Shown here: positions 1 through 6,206 of the stretch, piece after piece
How positions within the stretch are numbered: position 1 is the stretch's first letter
Layout: every line of letters starts with the position of its first letter
Origin: QQUD01 sp039029915
Lineage (GTDB): Bacteria; Chloroflexota; Anaerolineae; Promineifilales; Promineifilaceae
Length of the DNA stretch: 9,152 nucleotides
Assembly: GCA_039029915.1 (NCBI GenBank)
Contig: JBCCFD010000340.1
Span: forward strand, 1 to 9,152
Direction: 5' to 3'
Notes under the pieces: model-generated
Database searches by the model: none
The model's input: the letters and a program-made list of their open reading frames with translations, nothing else
What the model was told of the DNA's origin: nothing
Position numbers and translations under genes: made by a program

Positions 1-198
1 GCCACGGGTTCGCAAGCCATGGACGATTTGCTGAAGCCAGGTCGTGCCAGACTTGGCATAGGGGGTAATGATGATATCTGTCGGGTCTGGTTGAAAATTG
101 AGACCGATGTTACGGCCGTGTTCTGTCACCAAGCCGTCAAAACGACTGTTGTACTCTTCAAGCGTGGTAGGGCGTGTTCGTTTTTGGTTATTCGTCAT
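1..198 (-). CDS. Sulfotransferase domain protein, N-terminal fragment cut by the left edge
   Basis: Translating the minus strand from the ATG at 198 gives 66 open residues with no stop before the window ends, so this is the 5' part of a longer gene. Residues 38-54 run from PDPTDIIIT into YAKSGTTW, and LQQIV follows. This matches the 5'-phosphosulfate-binding loop of PAPS-dependent sulfotransferases (Sulfotransfer_1), usually YPKSGTTW; Lys49 would contact the PAPS 5'-phosphate. Here Ala48 replaces the usual Pro. The family moves a sulfuryl group from PAPS to a hydroxyl or amine of a small molecule or glycan; the substrate cannot be told. The start lies 4 bases after the stop of the upstream small gene, which implies co-transcription and probably translational coupling. 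The fold call is firm because the loop is distinctive. Full length (typically 250-350 aa) and later catalytic residues lie outside the window. Confidence 0.85.
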   Translation of the reverse strand, partial: MTNNQKRTRPTTLEEYNSRFDGLVTEHGRNIGLNFQPDPTDIIITPYAKSGTTWLQQIVHGLRTRG

Positions 199-202
199 TA
201 AG

Positions 203-589
203 CTATTTTAACAGGTTCTCCAGATTTGAATTGTGCAGGGGAGACCGTTTAATTTTTAACGTACGGCCGTTTCGGTCAATCCATTTAGCAGAGTTCAACG
301 AAATATTCATGAGAATTCCTGCCGCATGCTCTGCCCAACCAATTACGAATGAGCTTTCAATATCAGAAAGCCAACCCGATTGCCAAAATACCTCAAAGAA
401 TTCAGGGAATTGTGTTGCGCTTAAATAATATTCATTGGAACCATTGTCAGGAGCCATGCCGCTTGGCGTTTGAAGAAATTTCTCCAAGAGGGTTGTGACC
501 TCATAAAATAGATCGGCACGACCGTTTGAAAAATCGGCTACGATTCTTTCTGACTGGTCTTCAAATTTAGCAATAATGTATTTACCCAT
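203..589 (-). CDS. Unrecognised 128-aa cytoplasmic protein
   Basis: I do not recognise a family. The protein is acidic to neutral, rich in aromatic residues (FYE, FFEVFW, GWL, GWAEH) and has no signal peptide or membrane helix, so it is probably a small globular cytoplasmic protein. It begins MGKYIIAKFEDQ, which looks like a first beta strand, and ends in a basic, polar tail (RNGRTLKIKRS, NLENLLK). I chose the ATG at 589 because a purine-rich AAGGGTGGG lies 13 bases upstream. A longer form starting at the GTG at 607 (134 aa) is possible, but that codon lies inside the likely ribosome binding site. It is the middle gene of a leftward operon, 24 bases after the stop of the EAD membrane protein and 4 bases before the sulfotransferase start. 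That placement suggests a job linked to one of them, but nothing in the sequence says which. One ACGGCCGT copy lies in its C-terminal coding part. Confidence 0.75.
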   Translation of the reverse strand: MGKYIIAKFEDQSERIVADFSNGRADLFYEVTTLLEKFLQTPSGMAPDNGSNEYYLSATQFPEFFEVFWQSGWLSDIESSFVIGWAEHAAGILMNISLNSAKWIDRNGRTLKIKRSPLHNSNLENLLK

Positions 590-602
590 GACATTTGTTA
601 TT

Positions 603-611
603 CCCACCCTT
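603..611 (-). promoter_or_regulatory. Ribosome binding site for the 128-aa gene
   Basis: The minus strand reads AAGGGTGGG just after the stop codon of the upstream 658-aa gene. It resembles the anti-Shine-Dalgarno complement and is the clearest purine-rich site in the window. It is 13 bases from the ATG at 589, slightly long, and it overlaps the alternative GTG start at 607. This favours the ATG. Confidence 0.45.
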
Positions 612-613
612 AA

Positions 614-2590
614 TTACTGCATACCCATTGTAAGAGTATAGCTACCAAAACTAGCTCCACCGATTAATCGTAAGAAGTAAACACCATCTTCTTCAGAGGT
701 GAAGGTGATCATGGGTGTTGAATTTTGGTAATGATACCCTGCATCTTGAAGTACATTTCCATTCTCATCCAAAATATGGACACGATAATCTAAGCCACCT
801 TCTGAGACTTGGATTGTAAAAACTGAGGTTTGATTTGCTACACTACTAAATTGATAGGTATCGGTTGCTTTGGCTGCAAGATTTTCTATATAGGTATCCC
901 CTGCTTGGATTGGGAACACCGTGTCAGGTTCAGGAAGTGGATTGTCTATAAAAGAGTATTTAATGACATATTTCCCAAAAGAGGCTCCACCAACAATTTT
1001 GACGTAGTAGGTCGAGCTTTCAGGTGGTGTAAAGGAAAGATTGGGTGATGAGTTTTGGTAATGATATCCTTTATCCTCAATTTCAATGTTTGATTCATCA
1101 AATATAAGGACACGATAATCTATTCCACCTTCCAACACTTGAATCGTGAAGAGCAACGGTTGATTTTGGACGCCTTGAAAGCGGTAGGAGTCAATCGCCT
1201 TAACTGCTAAATGTTCTTGAATGCTTTCATCTGGATTGAGTTGAAATACAGTATCTGGTTCCGGAGCAGGATCATCAATATAATCCATTTTGATGACATA
1301 AGACCCAAAGCTTGCCCCGCCGATGAGTTGTATGGTGTAAACGGCCGTTTCAGGTGGTGTAAAAGGAATTTCAGGATCAGAATTTTGATAAAAATAACCC
1401 GTGTTCTCAATTTCAATTCCAGATGAATCAAAAAACTTAACTCGATAATCTAACCCACCTTCAACAACTTGAATTGTAAAAAGCAACGGTTGATTTTCCA
1501 CACCCATAAATTGGAACCTGTCAATGGCGCCAACTGCTAACTTTTCAGACGCACTACCGTTTACTTCGATAGGAAAAATATGGTCTGATTCTCTTGGTGT
1601 CTCATCAACATATTCCATTCGAATCACATAATCACCAAGAGAACTTCCCCCGACTAAGCGAATTGTATATTCCCCTGATTCTGATGGCGTAAATGGGATA
1701 GTGGGGTCTGAGTTTTGATAATAGTAGCCTGCATTTTTTACCTCAATGCCGAATGCATCAAAAAATAATACCCGATAATCAAGCCCACCTTCTGTTACTT
1801 GAATATTAAATAATAGCGGCTGATTTGCTTGCCCTAGAAAAACAAATTCATCAAAAGCCCCATCAGCTAACGAATCATTAACCGAGCTTCCTGGCGTAAA
1901 ATAGTTGCTAGATTCTTCAGCAATGTTTTCTGGCTCCTCCGTGGGAGGGTTAGGCGTTGATGTCGATTCCTCTGGTTCGCTTGCACTTTCCGAAGGAGTT
2001 GACGTCGTTTCTGATGTGGCTGTTACCGGTTTAGGGGAGGCTTCATCTTGGGTAATCGCCTCTGTGTCTGTGACCGGTTTAGTTGGCGTTGGCTCTAAAG
2101 TTGCTGTTTCTGTTGAGATGGCATCTGATACCGTATCAACAATAGCTACCTCTGTTGCGGGCATTGGTTCGGGCGTTGGTTCCATTTGAAAAGGTAAATT
2201 ATTTTGTAATAAAAAATAACCCATCACACCAATAACAATCACTAGACTCCATTGCATATAATTGCTTAAATTCAGTCTAGGAAGCTGGGGAGATTTGTTT
2301 TCTGAAGAGGTATCGTTGTTCGTGGTTTTGGGTTTTGATGAAAGTGGCTTTGACTTCCATGCGTCTATATCAATTTCCCAATCTTCATTTGGACGATTCC
2401 GCTTAAGAGCTTCCAATAACTGATTTATTGTGTCTCGATGATCGAAATAACGAATAATCGATCTTGCTTTTTCCTTTCGTGTTTTTCCGGGAAGATTGTC
2501 AAACTCAACATCTAATTGGAAGCATAAATCTTCTAAATCATGGAGAGCAAAACAACGTTCTATTTTTTGAGATAATTCATACTGATTCAT
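614..2590 (-). CDS. EAD-like domain / single TM / four PPC-like repeats: putative membrane receptor
   Basis: The 658-aa product has four parts. Residues 4-68 (DLEDLCFQLDVEFDNLPG, a KAR motif, then LLEALKRNRP) match the helical effector-associated (death-fold-like) adaptor domains that bacterial conflict and apoptosis-like systems use to recruit effectors. A charged linker leads to one membrane helix at about 112-129, with Arg/Lys before it and acidic, Pro-rich sequence after it. This predicts a cytoplasmic N-terminus and an external C-terminus. Residues 135-230 form a disordered Thr/Ser/Pro/Glu stalk. Residues 231-658 are four beta-rich repeats resembling pre-peptidase C-terminal (PPC) domains. 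Each carries EGG(L/I)DYRV, a YQNS motif, FT before the penultimate strand, and GG(A/S)S(F/L)G. No enzyme domain is visible. It heads the operon with the 128-aa protein and the sulfotransferase. A receptor or scaffold role is inferred. The EAD assignment is from motif memory and I cannot give its subfamily number. The ATG has no good ribosome binding site. Confidence 0.85.
   Translation of the reverse strand: MNQYELSQKIERCFALHDLEDLCFQLDVEFDNLPGKTRKEKARSIIRYFDHRDTINQLLEALKRNRPNEDWEIDIDAWKSKPLSSKPKTTNNDTSSENKSPQLPRLNLSNYMQWSLVIVIGVMGYFLLQNNLPFQMEPTPEPMPATEVAIVDTVSDAISTETATLEPTPTKPVTDTEAITQDEASPKPVTATSETTSTPSESASEPEESTSTPNPPTEEPENIAEESSNYFTPGSSVNDSLADGAFDEFVFLGQANQPLLFNIQVTEGGLDYRVLFFDAFGIEVKNAGYYYQNSDPTIPFTPSESGEYTIRLVGGSSLGDYVIRMEYVDETPRESDHIFPIEVNGSASEKLAVGAIDRFQFMGVENQPLLFTIQVVEGGLDYRVKFFDSSGIEIENTGYFYQNSDPEIPFTPPETAVYTIQLIGGASFGSYVIKMDYIDDPAPEPDTVFQLNPDESIQEHLAVKAIDSYRFQGVQNQPLLFTIQVLEGGIDYRVLIFDESNIEIEDKGYHYQNSSPNLSFTPPESSTYYVKIVGGASFGKYVIKYSFIDNPLPEPDTVFPIQAGDTYIENLAAKATDTYQFSSVANQTSVFTIQVSEGGLDYRVHILDENGNVLQDAGYHYQNSTPMITFTSEEDGVYFLRLIGGASFGSYTLTMGMQ
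617..1900 (-). repeat. Four tandem 110-residue PPC-like repeats inside the EAD membrane protein
   Basis: The units start at about residues 231, 341, 451 and 561, and homologous landmarks fall exactly 110 residues apart. LADGAFDEF, LAVGAIDRF, LAVKAIDSY and LAAKATDTY begin at 241, 351, 461 and 571, and DYRV recurs at 271, 381, 491 and 601. The strict 330-nt period without indels points to tandem duplication followed by structural constraint. Unit 4 is the most diverged (NQTSVF where the others have NQPLLF) and closes the protein. Confidence 0.9.
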
Positions 2591-2602
2591 AAAATTCGAT
2601 TT

Positions 2603-2629
2603 CTAATATTACTTTAAAAGAAATTTCAA
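2603..2629 (-). promoter_or_regulatory. Possible promoter for the EAD operon
   Basis: On the minus strand TTGAAA (2629-2624) is followed, after 15 bases, by TATTAG (2608-2603), which lies 12 bases before the ATG at 2590. The spacer is short and the region is AT-rich, so a chance match is quite possible. Confidence 0.25.
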
Positions 2630-2754
2630 GAAGGTAAGAGAAACTTATAAGTTCTGTGCTGGTGCCATCAATGGATTAGGATCGACCCAAGTTAAGGTAT
2701 AGGTATTTTTTTATATGATTCCTTGAAAATATGTGCCCCAGTAAAATGACATAT

Positions 2755-2783
2755 TATACTAATTGAGAGTCCTATTTAGTATA
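2755..2783. promoter_or_regulatory. Inverted repeat TATACTAA-N13-TTAGTATA, candidate operator
   Basis: The two 8-nt arms (2755-2762 and 2776-2783) are exact reverse complements separated by 13 bases, centred between two divergent genes. The 21-base centre-to-centre distance is about two helical turns, as in binding sites for dimeric repressors. There is no T tract, so a terminator is unlikely. No regulator gene is adjacent, so the function is inferred. Confidence 0.35.
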
Positions 2784-2872
2784 GATAAATTGCCGGAATC
2801 CGACAATAATCTAAACGACGCATTGTACACTAAAACCCGCTAAATTGTGGTGAAAAGATCACTACTGAAATT

Positions 2873-2878
2873 TATAAT
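2873..2878 (+). promoter_or_regulatory. Consensus -10 box TATAAT ahead of the MttB-like gene
   Basis: A perfect TATAAT lies 13 bases before the ATG at 2892, which would leave only a few bases of leader. No good -35 is found at 16-18 bases. TTGTGG at 2845-2850 is 22 bases away, too far for normal spacing. No Shine-Dalgarno sequence lies before the start. Confidence 0.4.
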
Positions 2879-2891
2879 TAATCTATAACAT

Positions 2892-4487
2892 ATGGGCATA
2901 AGTCAAATCAAAAATCACGATAAAAAAGCGAAACCCACTATGAAAACCAGAACCCGCAGACGTCGCCAAAAAGTGAGCAATGGGACCCCGAATACGGCCG
3001 TTGCTATGCTCGAACCCATTTTCAACAACGTGCCCTTCAGCAATATCCTTTCTGAAGAGGGAATTCACAAAATCCATAACGCCTCCATGCGCTTGCTTAA
3101 AGAGTTTGGCACCCTCATTATTGACTTCCCCGAAGGGCTTGAGGTCTTTCGCCAAAATGGGGCGACCATCGTCGAGGGCAACAAAGTCAAAATCGATGAA
3201 GACACGCTCATGCACTTTGTTAACCAAGCGCCATCTACGTGGACCCAGCTCGCCCGCAATCCAGCCAAAAACCTGCCCTTAGGGGGACGAAATACCGTTT
3301 ATGCACCCATTTATGGGCCGCCATTTGCGCTTGATCTGGACAGAGGACGGCGCCAAAGCACTTTTGATGATTTCAAAAAGTTCGCCAAGTTAGCCTATAT
3401 GGCTCCAGAAATGCACATTGGGGGTGGTGTACTGGTTGAGCCAAATGATTTGCCATTAGAAACGCGCCATCTTGATATGCTGCACGCTTTGGCGACGCTG
3501 AGCGACAAATCCTTCATGGGAAGCGTGGTTTTCCCCGATAATGCGCGAGATTCAGTTGATATAGCGCGCATTGTGGTGGGAGAAGAGGCGATGAAGGAGA
3601 ATCCGGCGCTGAGCTCTACTGTAAACGCCTCGAGCCCGATGCGTTGGGATGACCGCATGCTGAGTGCTATCACTGTGTACGCGGAGACGAAGCAAGCGGT
3701 TATGTTTACGCCGTTTATTATTGCAGGGGCTATGTCCCCAAGCACAATGGCAGCGACCGTTGCCCAGCTAAATGCAGAGGCGCTTTTTGGCATTTGTTAT
3801 GCTCAAATGGTCAATGCGGGTGCGCCTTGTTTGTACGGTTCCTTTTTAGCCAATATTGATATGAAGAGCGGTGCGCCCTGCTTTGGCACGGCCGAAAATA
3901 ATTTGGCCATGTTTGCGGGTGGGCAGATGGCACGCCACTATGGTTTGCCTTACCGGTCGGGCGGCAACTTTACCGCCTCTCGCATTCCTGATGCCCAATC
4001 GGGTTACGAATCAGCCAGCACCATGTGGGCGACGGTTCAATCTGGGGCCAACTTTATTTTGCATTCGGCGGGCTGGCTCGAAGGAGGGCTTATTGCGGGA
4101 TACGAAAAGTTTGTGCTCGATCTAGAAATTTGTGCCATGATTGCCCGCTACAGCAAAGGCATTGGCCTAACCGATGATGATTTTGCGTGGGATGCGTACG
4201 AAGAGACCCCGTCAGGGCAGCATTTTCTGGGGGCAGGCCACACCATGCGCCATTACAAGACCGCTTTCCATCAGCACCAAGTGTTTAGCATGGATAATTT
4301 TGAAAAATGGGAAGAGGAGGGGAGCGCCACGACGTATCAGCGGGCCAACAAAGTGTGGAAACAGATGCTGCGGGACTATGAGCGTCCGCCAATAGATCCC
4401 GCCATTCGAGAAGAGTTAGATGCCTTTGTGGCTAAGCGGCGGGTTGAGATTGAGGCCGGTAAACCGCGAACACCGTGGCAATCGTGA
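2892..4487 (+). CDS. MttB-superfamily corrinoid methyltransferase, non-pyrrolysine type
   Basis: The 531-aa product matches trimethylamine methyltransferase (MttB) family proteins along its length. A basic, probably disordered N-terminus (about 1-40, with RTRRRRQK) precedes the (beta/alpha)8-barrel region. Recognisable segments include LRLLKEFG-like text near 70, the Gly-rich GGGVLVEP, SSPMRWDD, FIIAGAMSPSTMAAT, GAPCLYGSF and GTAENN. Family members move a methyl group from a quaternary or tertiary amine (trimethylamine, glycine betaine, carnitine, proline betaine) to a cognate corrinoid protein. Archaeal MttB carries pyrrolysine at an in-frame UAG. Here the frame is open with no amber codon, so it belongs to the larger non-Pyl group and the substrate is probably not trimethylamine. 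No corrinoid protein or activase lies in the window. The start could also be the ATG at 2940. Sampled rows are about 57% G+C against 32-42% in neighbouring genes, which suggests a different history. Confidence 0.9.
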   Translation: MGISQIKNHDKKAKPTMKTRTRRRRQKVSNGTPNTAVAMLEPIFNNVPFSNILSEEGIHKIHNASMRLLKEFGTLIIDFPEGLEVFRQNGATIVEGNKVKIDEDTLMHFVNQAPSTWTQLARNPAKNLPLGGRNTVYAPIYGPPFALDLDRGRRQSTFDDFKKFAKLAYMAPEMHIGGGVLVEPNDLPLETRHLDMLHALATLSDKSFMGSVVFPDNARDSVDIARIVVGEEAMKENPALSSTVNASSPMRWDDRMLSAITVYAETKQAVMFTPFIIAGAMSPSTMAATVAQLNAEALFGICYAQMVNAGAPCLYGSFLANIDMKSGAPCFGTAENNLAMFAGGQMARHYGLPYRSGGNFTASRIPDAQSGYESASTMWATVQSGANFILHSAGWLEGGLIAGYEKFVLDLEICAMIARYSKGIGLTDDDFAWDAYEETPSGQHFLGAGHTMRHYKTAFHQHQVFSMDNFEKWEEEGSATTYQRANKVWKQMLRDYERPPIDPAIREELDAFVAKRRVEIEAGKPRTPWQS

Positions 4488-4523
4488 CCTTTTTCTGACT
4501 GTTATCCCCTTAGATGAATGTTG

Positions 4524-4551
4524 AGCAGGTTGAGTAACAGAGTCCCCTGCT
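4524..4551. other. Weak hairpin between convergent genes
   Basis: AGCAGG at 4524-4529 pairs with CCTGCT at 4546-4551 across a 16-base loop, in the 72-base gap between two convergent genes. In the plus direction the stem is followed by an A run, not a T run. On the minus strand the T run comes before the stem. It is therefore not a convincing intrinsic terminator, and no better one is visible in the gap. Confidence 0.2.
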
Positions 4552-4559
4552 TAAAAAAT

Positions 4560-5975
4560 TTAGGGCAAAAGGTCTGCTAACGCATATTGTCGTAATTCAT
4601 TCCCGTTCCTATCCATAACGATTAATTCATCTTGGGTTGTGATGAGCATGTCGAAGATGACGCCGCTCATGGGAATATTGGTAAGAAAACGGCCGTTTTC
4701 GTCAAACACGCGAATGCCAGAGAAGTCTGTTGCGTACACATACCCTCGTCCATCCACAGTAATGGCTGTTGGAAATGAAATAAATTGGTCTTCTGACTCC
4801 CCTCTGCTGCCAATACGGTCAAGGAAACGGCCGTTTGCATCAAGCTTGTAGATCGTTTCTCTTCCCATGATGTAAATATTTCCTGACCCATCTACGGCGA
4901 CGTCAGTCGTTGCTGTTTCATACTCAGGTATGATCTCATCTAAATTTGGAATATCTAGCATTATGTTTTCATCACTATCGTATCGCATTAGACGGTCTCT
5001 GCCGGCAACAACAAGAGACCCATCAAGGGTAATGGTCATCCCCGGTAAAAAGCCGAGCCGCTCACTATTGGGCACAAGGCCTAAGAATTCGCCGGTTTGG
5101 CTATCATATTTTTCAATACCTTGAGGCGCTTGGACCAAGAGTGTGCCCTGACGATTAACAACCATGCTGGGGATAAATTTGTCCGCTTCCAAATTGAGCT
5201 GACGGATAAATTCACCCTCTTCATTAAAAACTTGGATGCGGCCACCATCATAATCTGCTGTATAGATCAGACCCTCCCCATCAATGGCAATCTGCCTTGT
5301 GTCATTAAAAAAGCCAGGGCCCGTTCCTTCAGCTCCACCAATTTGTAAATCGGGTTCTGGGAATCCAGTTAGGTTCACATTGTCTTCAATAAGTTCGATG
5401 GTTCTTTCCAGCTCTTCATCGATCGTGATTTCTATATCACCACCCGAAGGAATCACATCGCTCCCTAAAAGCTCGTTTATCTGCTCAACGGCCGTTTCGA
5501 TCTGCTGATTACTGTTGCCTGCTCTTGTTTCAAAGATGCCAACAATAACGATTACCAAAGCAAAGAAGAACCCAAATACAATAAACCGCCATACACAGCC
5601 GCCTAACCAACTGCCTGAGGTTTGGATTGTTCCGGGTTGGATTTGTGCGGTGAATGTTGAGTTGGCAAAATGAACGGTTTCGTAGCGTGCCATCGCTTCA
5701 ACAACCTCTTTGGCTTCTTTGAGGTTAACACCAAACGTTTCACGAAACAGCTTGATTGCTTCAATTTTACGGCCGTTCTGTATCAGCTGGGTGACCTCAG
5801 CCATGATTTGCGCTTCCTGCGGGTTGTTTGAATGAGGTGCATTGATGGTAGACCGTTCTTCCTCAGGCACAATGATGGTGCTATTGCAATAGTCACAATG
5901 AATTGAAACCTGATTTGGGTGATCAGAAAAATTGAGTGGGGCGTTGCAGTTTGGGCAATTTAAGCTAGTTGGCAT
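4560..5975 (-). CDS. Zinc ribbon / L7-L12-like segment / TM / NHL beta-propeller membrane protein
   Basis: The 471-aa product begins with a treble-clef-like zinc ribbon (CPNC at 7-10, CDYC at 27-30, so four Cys ligands). Residues 57-96 (EAIKLFRETFGVNLKEAKEVVE) resemble the C-terminal domain of ribosomal protein L7/L12, a module also found in non-ribosomal membrane proteins. One membrane helix follows at about 129-148, then an acidic helical linker (about 157-200). From 221 to 467 there are six NHL-type propeller blades with recurring motifs such as IAIDGEGLIYTAD, VAVDGSGNIYIM and ITVDGRGYVYATD, each followed by an (V/L)F/YD.NG(R/E)FL strand. Propellers of this kind bind proteins or ligands and are not catalytic. 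The likely topology puts the zinc ribbon inside and the propeller outside, but charges around the helix are ambiguous. The function is unknown; a sensor or scaffold is inferred. A purine run AAGAGAG lies 4 bases before the ATG. It is convergent with the MttB-like gene and monocistronic here. Confidence 0.88.
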   Translation of the reverse strand: MPTSLNCPNCNAPLNFSDHPNQVSIHCDYCNSTIIVPEEERSTINAPHSNNPQEAQIMAEVTQLIQNGRKIEAIKLFRETFGVNLKEAKEVVEAMARYETVHFANSTFTAQIQPGTIQTSGSWLGGCVWRFIVFGFFFALVIVIVGIFETRAGNSNQQIETAVEQINELLGSDVIPSGGDIEITIDEELERTIELIEDNVNLTGFPEPDLQIGGAEGTGPGFFNDTRQIAIDGEGLIYTADYDGGRIQVFNEEGEFIRQLNLEADKFIPSMVVNRQGTLLVQAPQGIEKYDSQTGEFLGLVPNSERLGFLPGMTITLDGSLVVAGRDRLMRYDSDENIMLDIPNLDEIIPEYETATTDVAVDGSGNIYIMGRETIYKLDANGRFLDRIGSRGESEDQFISFPTAITVDGRGYVYATDFSGIRVFDENGRFLTNIPMSGVIFDMLITTQDELIVMDRNGNELRQYALADLLP

Positions 5976-5979
5976 AGGT

Positions 5980-5989
5980 CTCTCTTATA
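5980..5989 (-). promoter_or_regulatory. Overlapping -10-like TATAAG and purine-rich RBS before the NHL gene
   Basis: The minus strand reads TATAAG (5989-5984), and the purine run AAGAGAG (5986-5980) overlaps it, ending 4 bases before the ATG at 5975. Only one can act in the usual way: as a promoter it would give a nearly leaderless mRNA; as a ribosome binding site the promoter must lie further upstream. No clear -35 is seen. Confidence 0.3.
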
Positions 5990-6063
5990 CTGCTGGATTT
6001 TTACCAGTTTACATGGGAAATTAGTCTGAAAGGATAAATTGATTTACAAACGGCCGTATTAAT

Positions 6064-6094
6064 TTGCTGTGATAATTCACATCATTGCTATAAT
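6064..6094 (+). promoter_or_regulatory. Extended -10 promoter for the histidine kinase gene
   Basis: A perfect TATAAT at 6089-6094 is preceded by TGC at 6086-6088, the extended -10 signature. TTGCTG at 6064-6069 is a fair -35, but the spacer is 19 bases. Transcription would start near 6101, leaving an untranslated leader of about 106 bases before the ATG at 6207. An ACGGCCGT copy lies just upstream at 6050-6057. This is the best promoter in the window. Confidence 0.5.
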
Positions 6095-6206
6095 GAAAGA
6101 TGAAGGCCCTTACAAAAAGAAATCTATCATGGGTAATGTCCGCATCTTTTTTGCCCATTTGTATCAAAATAACGCCAATTTGTTGGTAATCTACCTCTAA
6201 ATTTAT

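Larger units (their letters stand above)
2591..2891. other. Divergent intergenic region between the EAD operon and the MttB-like gene
   Basis: This AT-rich, 301-base gap holds no convincing gene on either strand. It contains a 12-nt perfect palindrome AACTTATAAGTT at 2642-2653, an inverted repeat with 8-bp arms at 2755-2783, and -10-like hexamers facing both flanking genes. It must carry the promoters of both divergent transcripts. There is no copy of the ACGGCCGT palindrome here. Confidence 0.7.

Noticed and set aside
174..428. Plus-strand frame of 84 codons at the left end
   Set aside because: It is antisense to the 128-aa gene and the sulfotransferase fragment, both better supported by operon spacing or the PAPS loop motif.
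617..1900. CRISPR array or DNA-level tandem repeat
   Set aside because: The 330-nt periodicity is protein-level repetition in an open reading frame; there are no short identical repeats with unique spacers.
1905..2189. Plus-strand frame of 94 codons rich in Val, Ser and Gly
   Set aside because: It is the antisense of the Thr/Pro/Ser/Glu stalk of the EAD protein; low-complexity coding keeps the opposite frame open.
3395..3793. Minus-strand frame of 132 codons inside the MttB-like gene
   Set aside because: It is fully covered by a well-supported gene, and the product has no recognisable motif; antisense frames stay open in G+C-richer genes.
2892..4487. Pyrrolysine-encoding trimethylamine methyltransferase
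   Set aside because: The reading frame contains no in-frame TAG, so no pyrrolysine is inserted, and the trimethylamine substrate cannot be assumed.
4524..4551. Hairpin between the convergent genes as an intrinsic terminator
   Set aside because: The loop is 16 bases and no T tract follows the stem in either direction; kept only as a weak hairpin.
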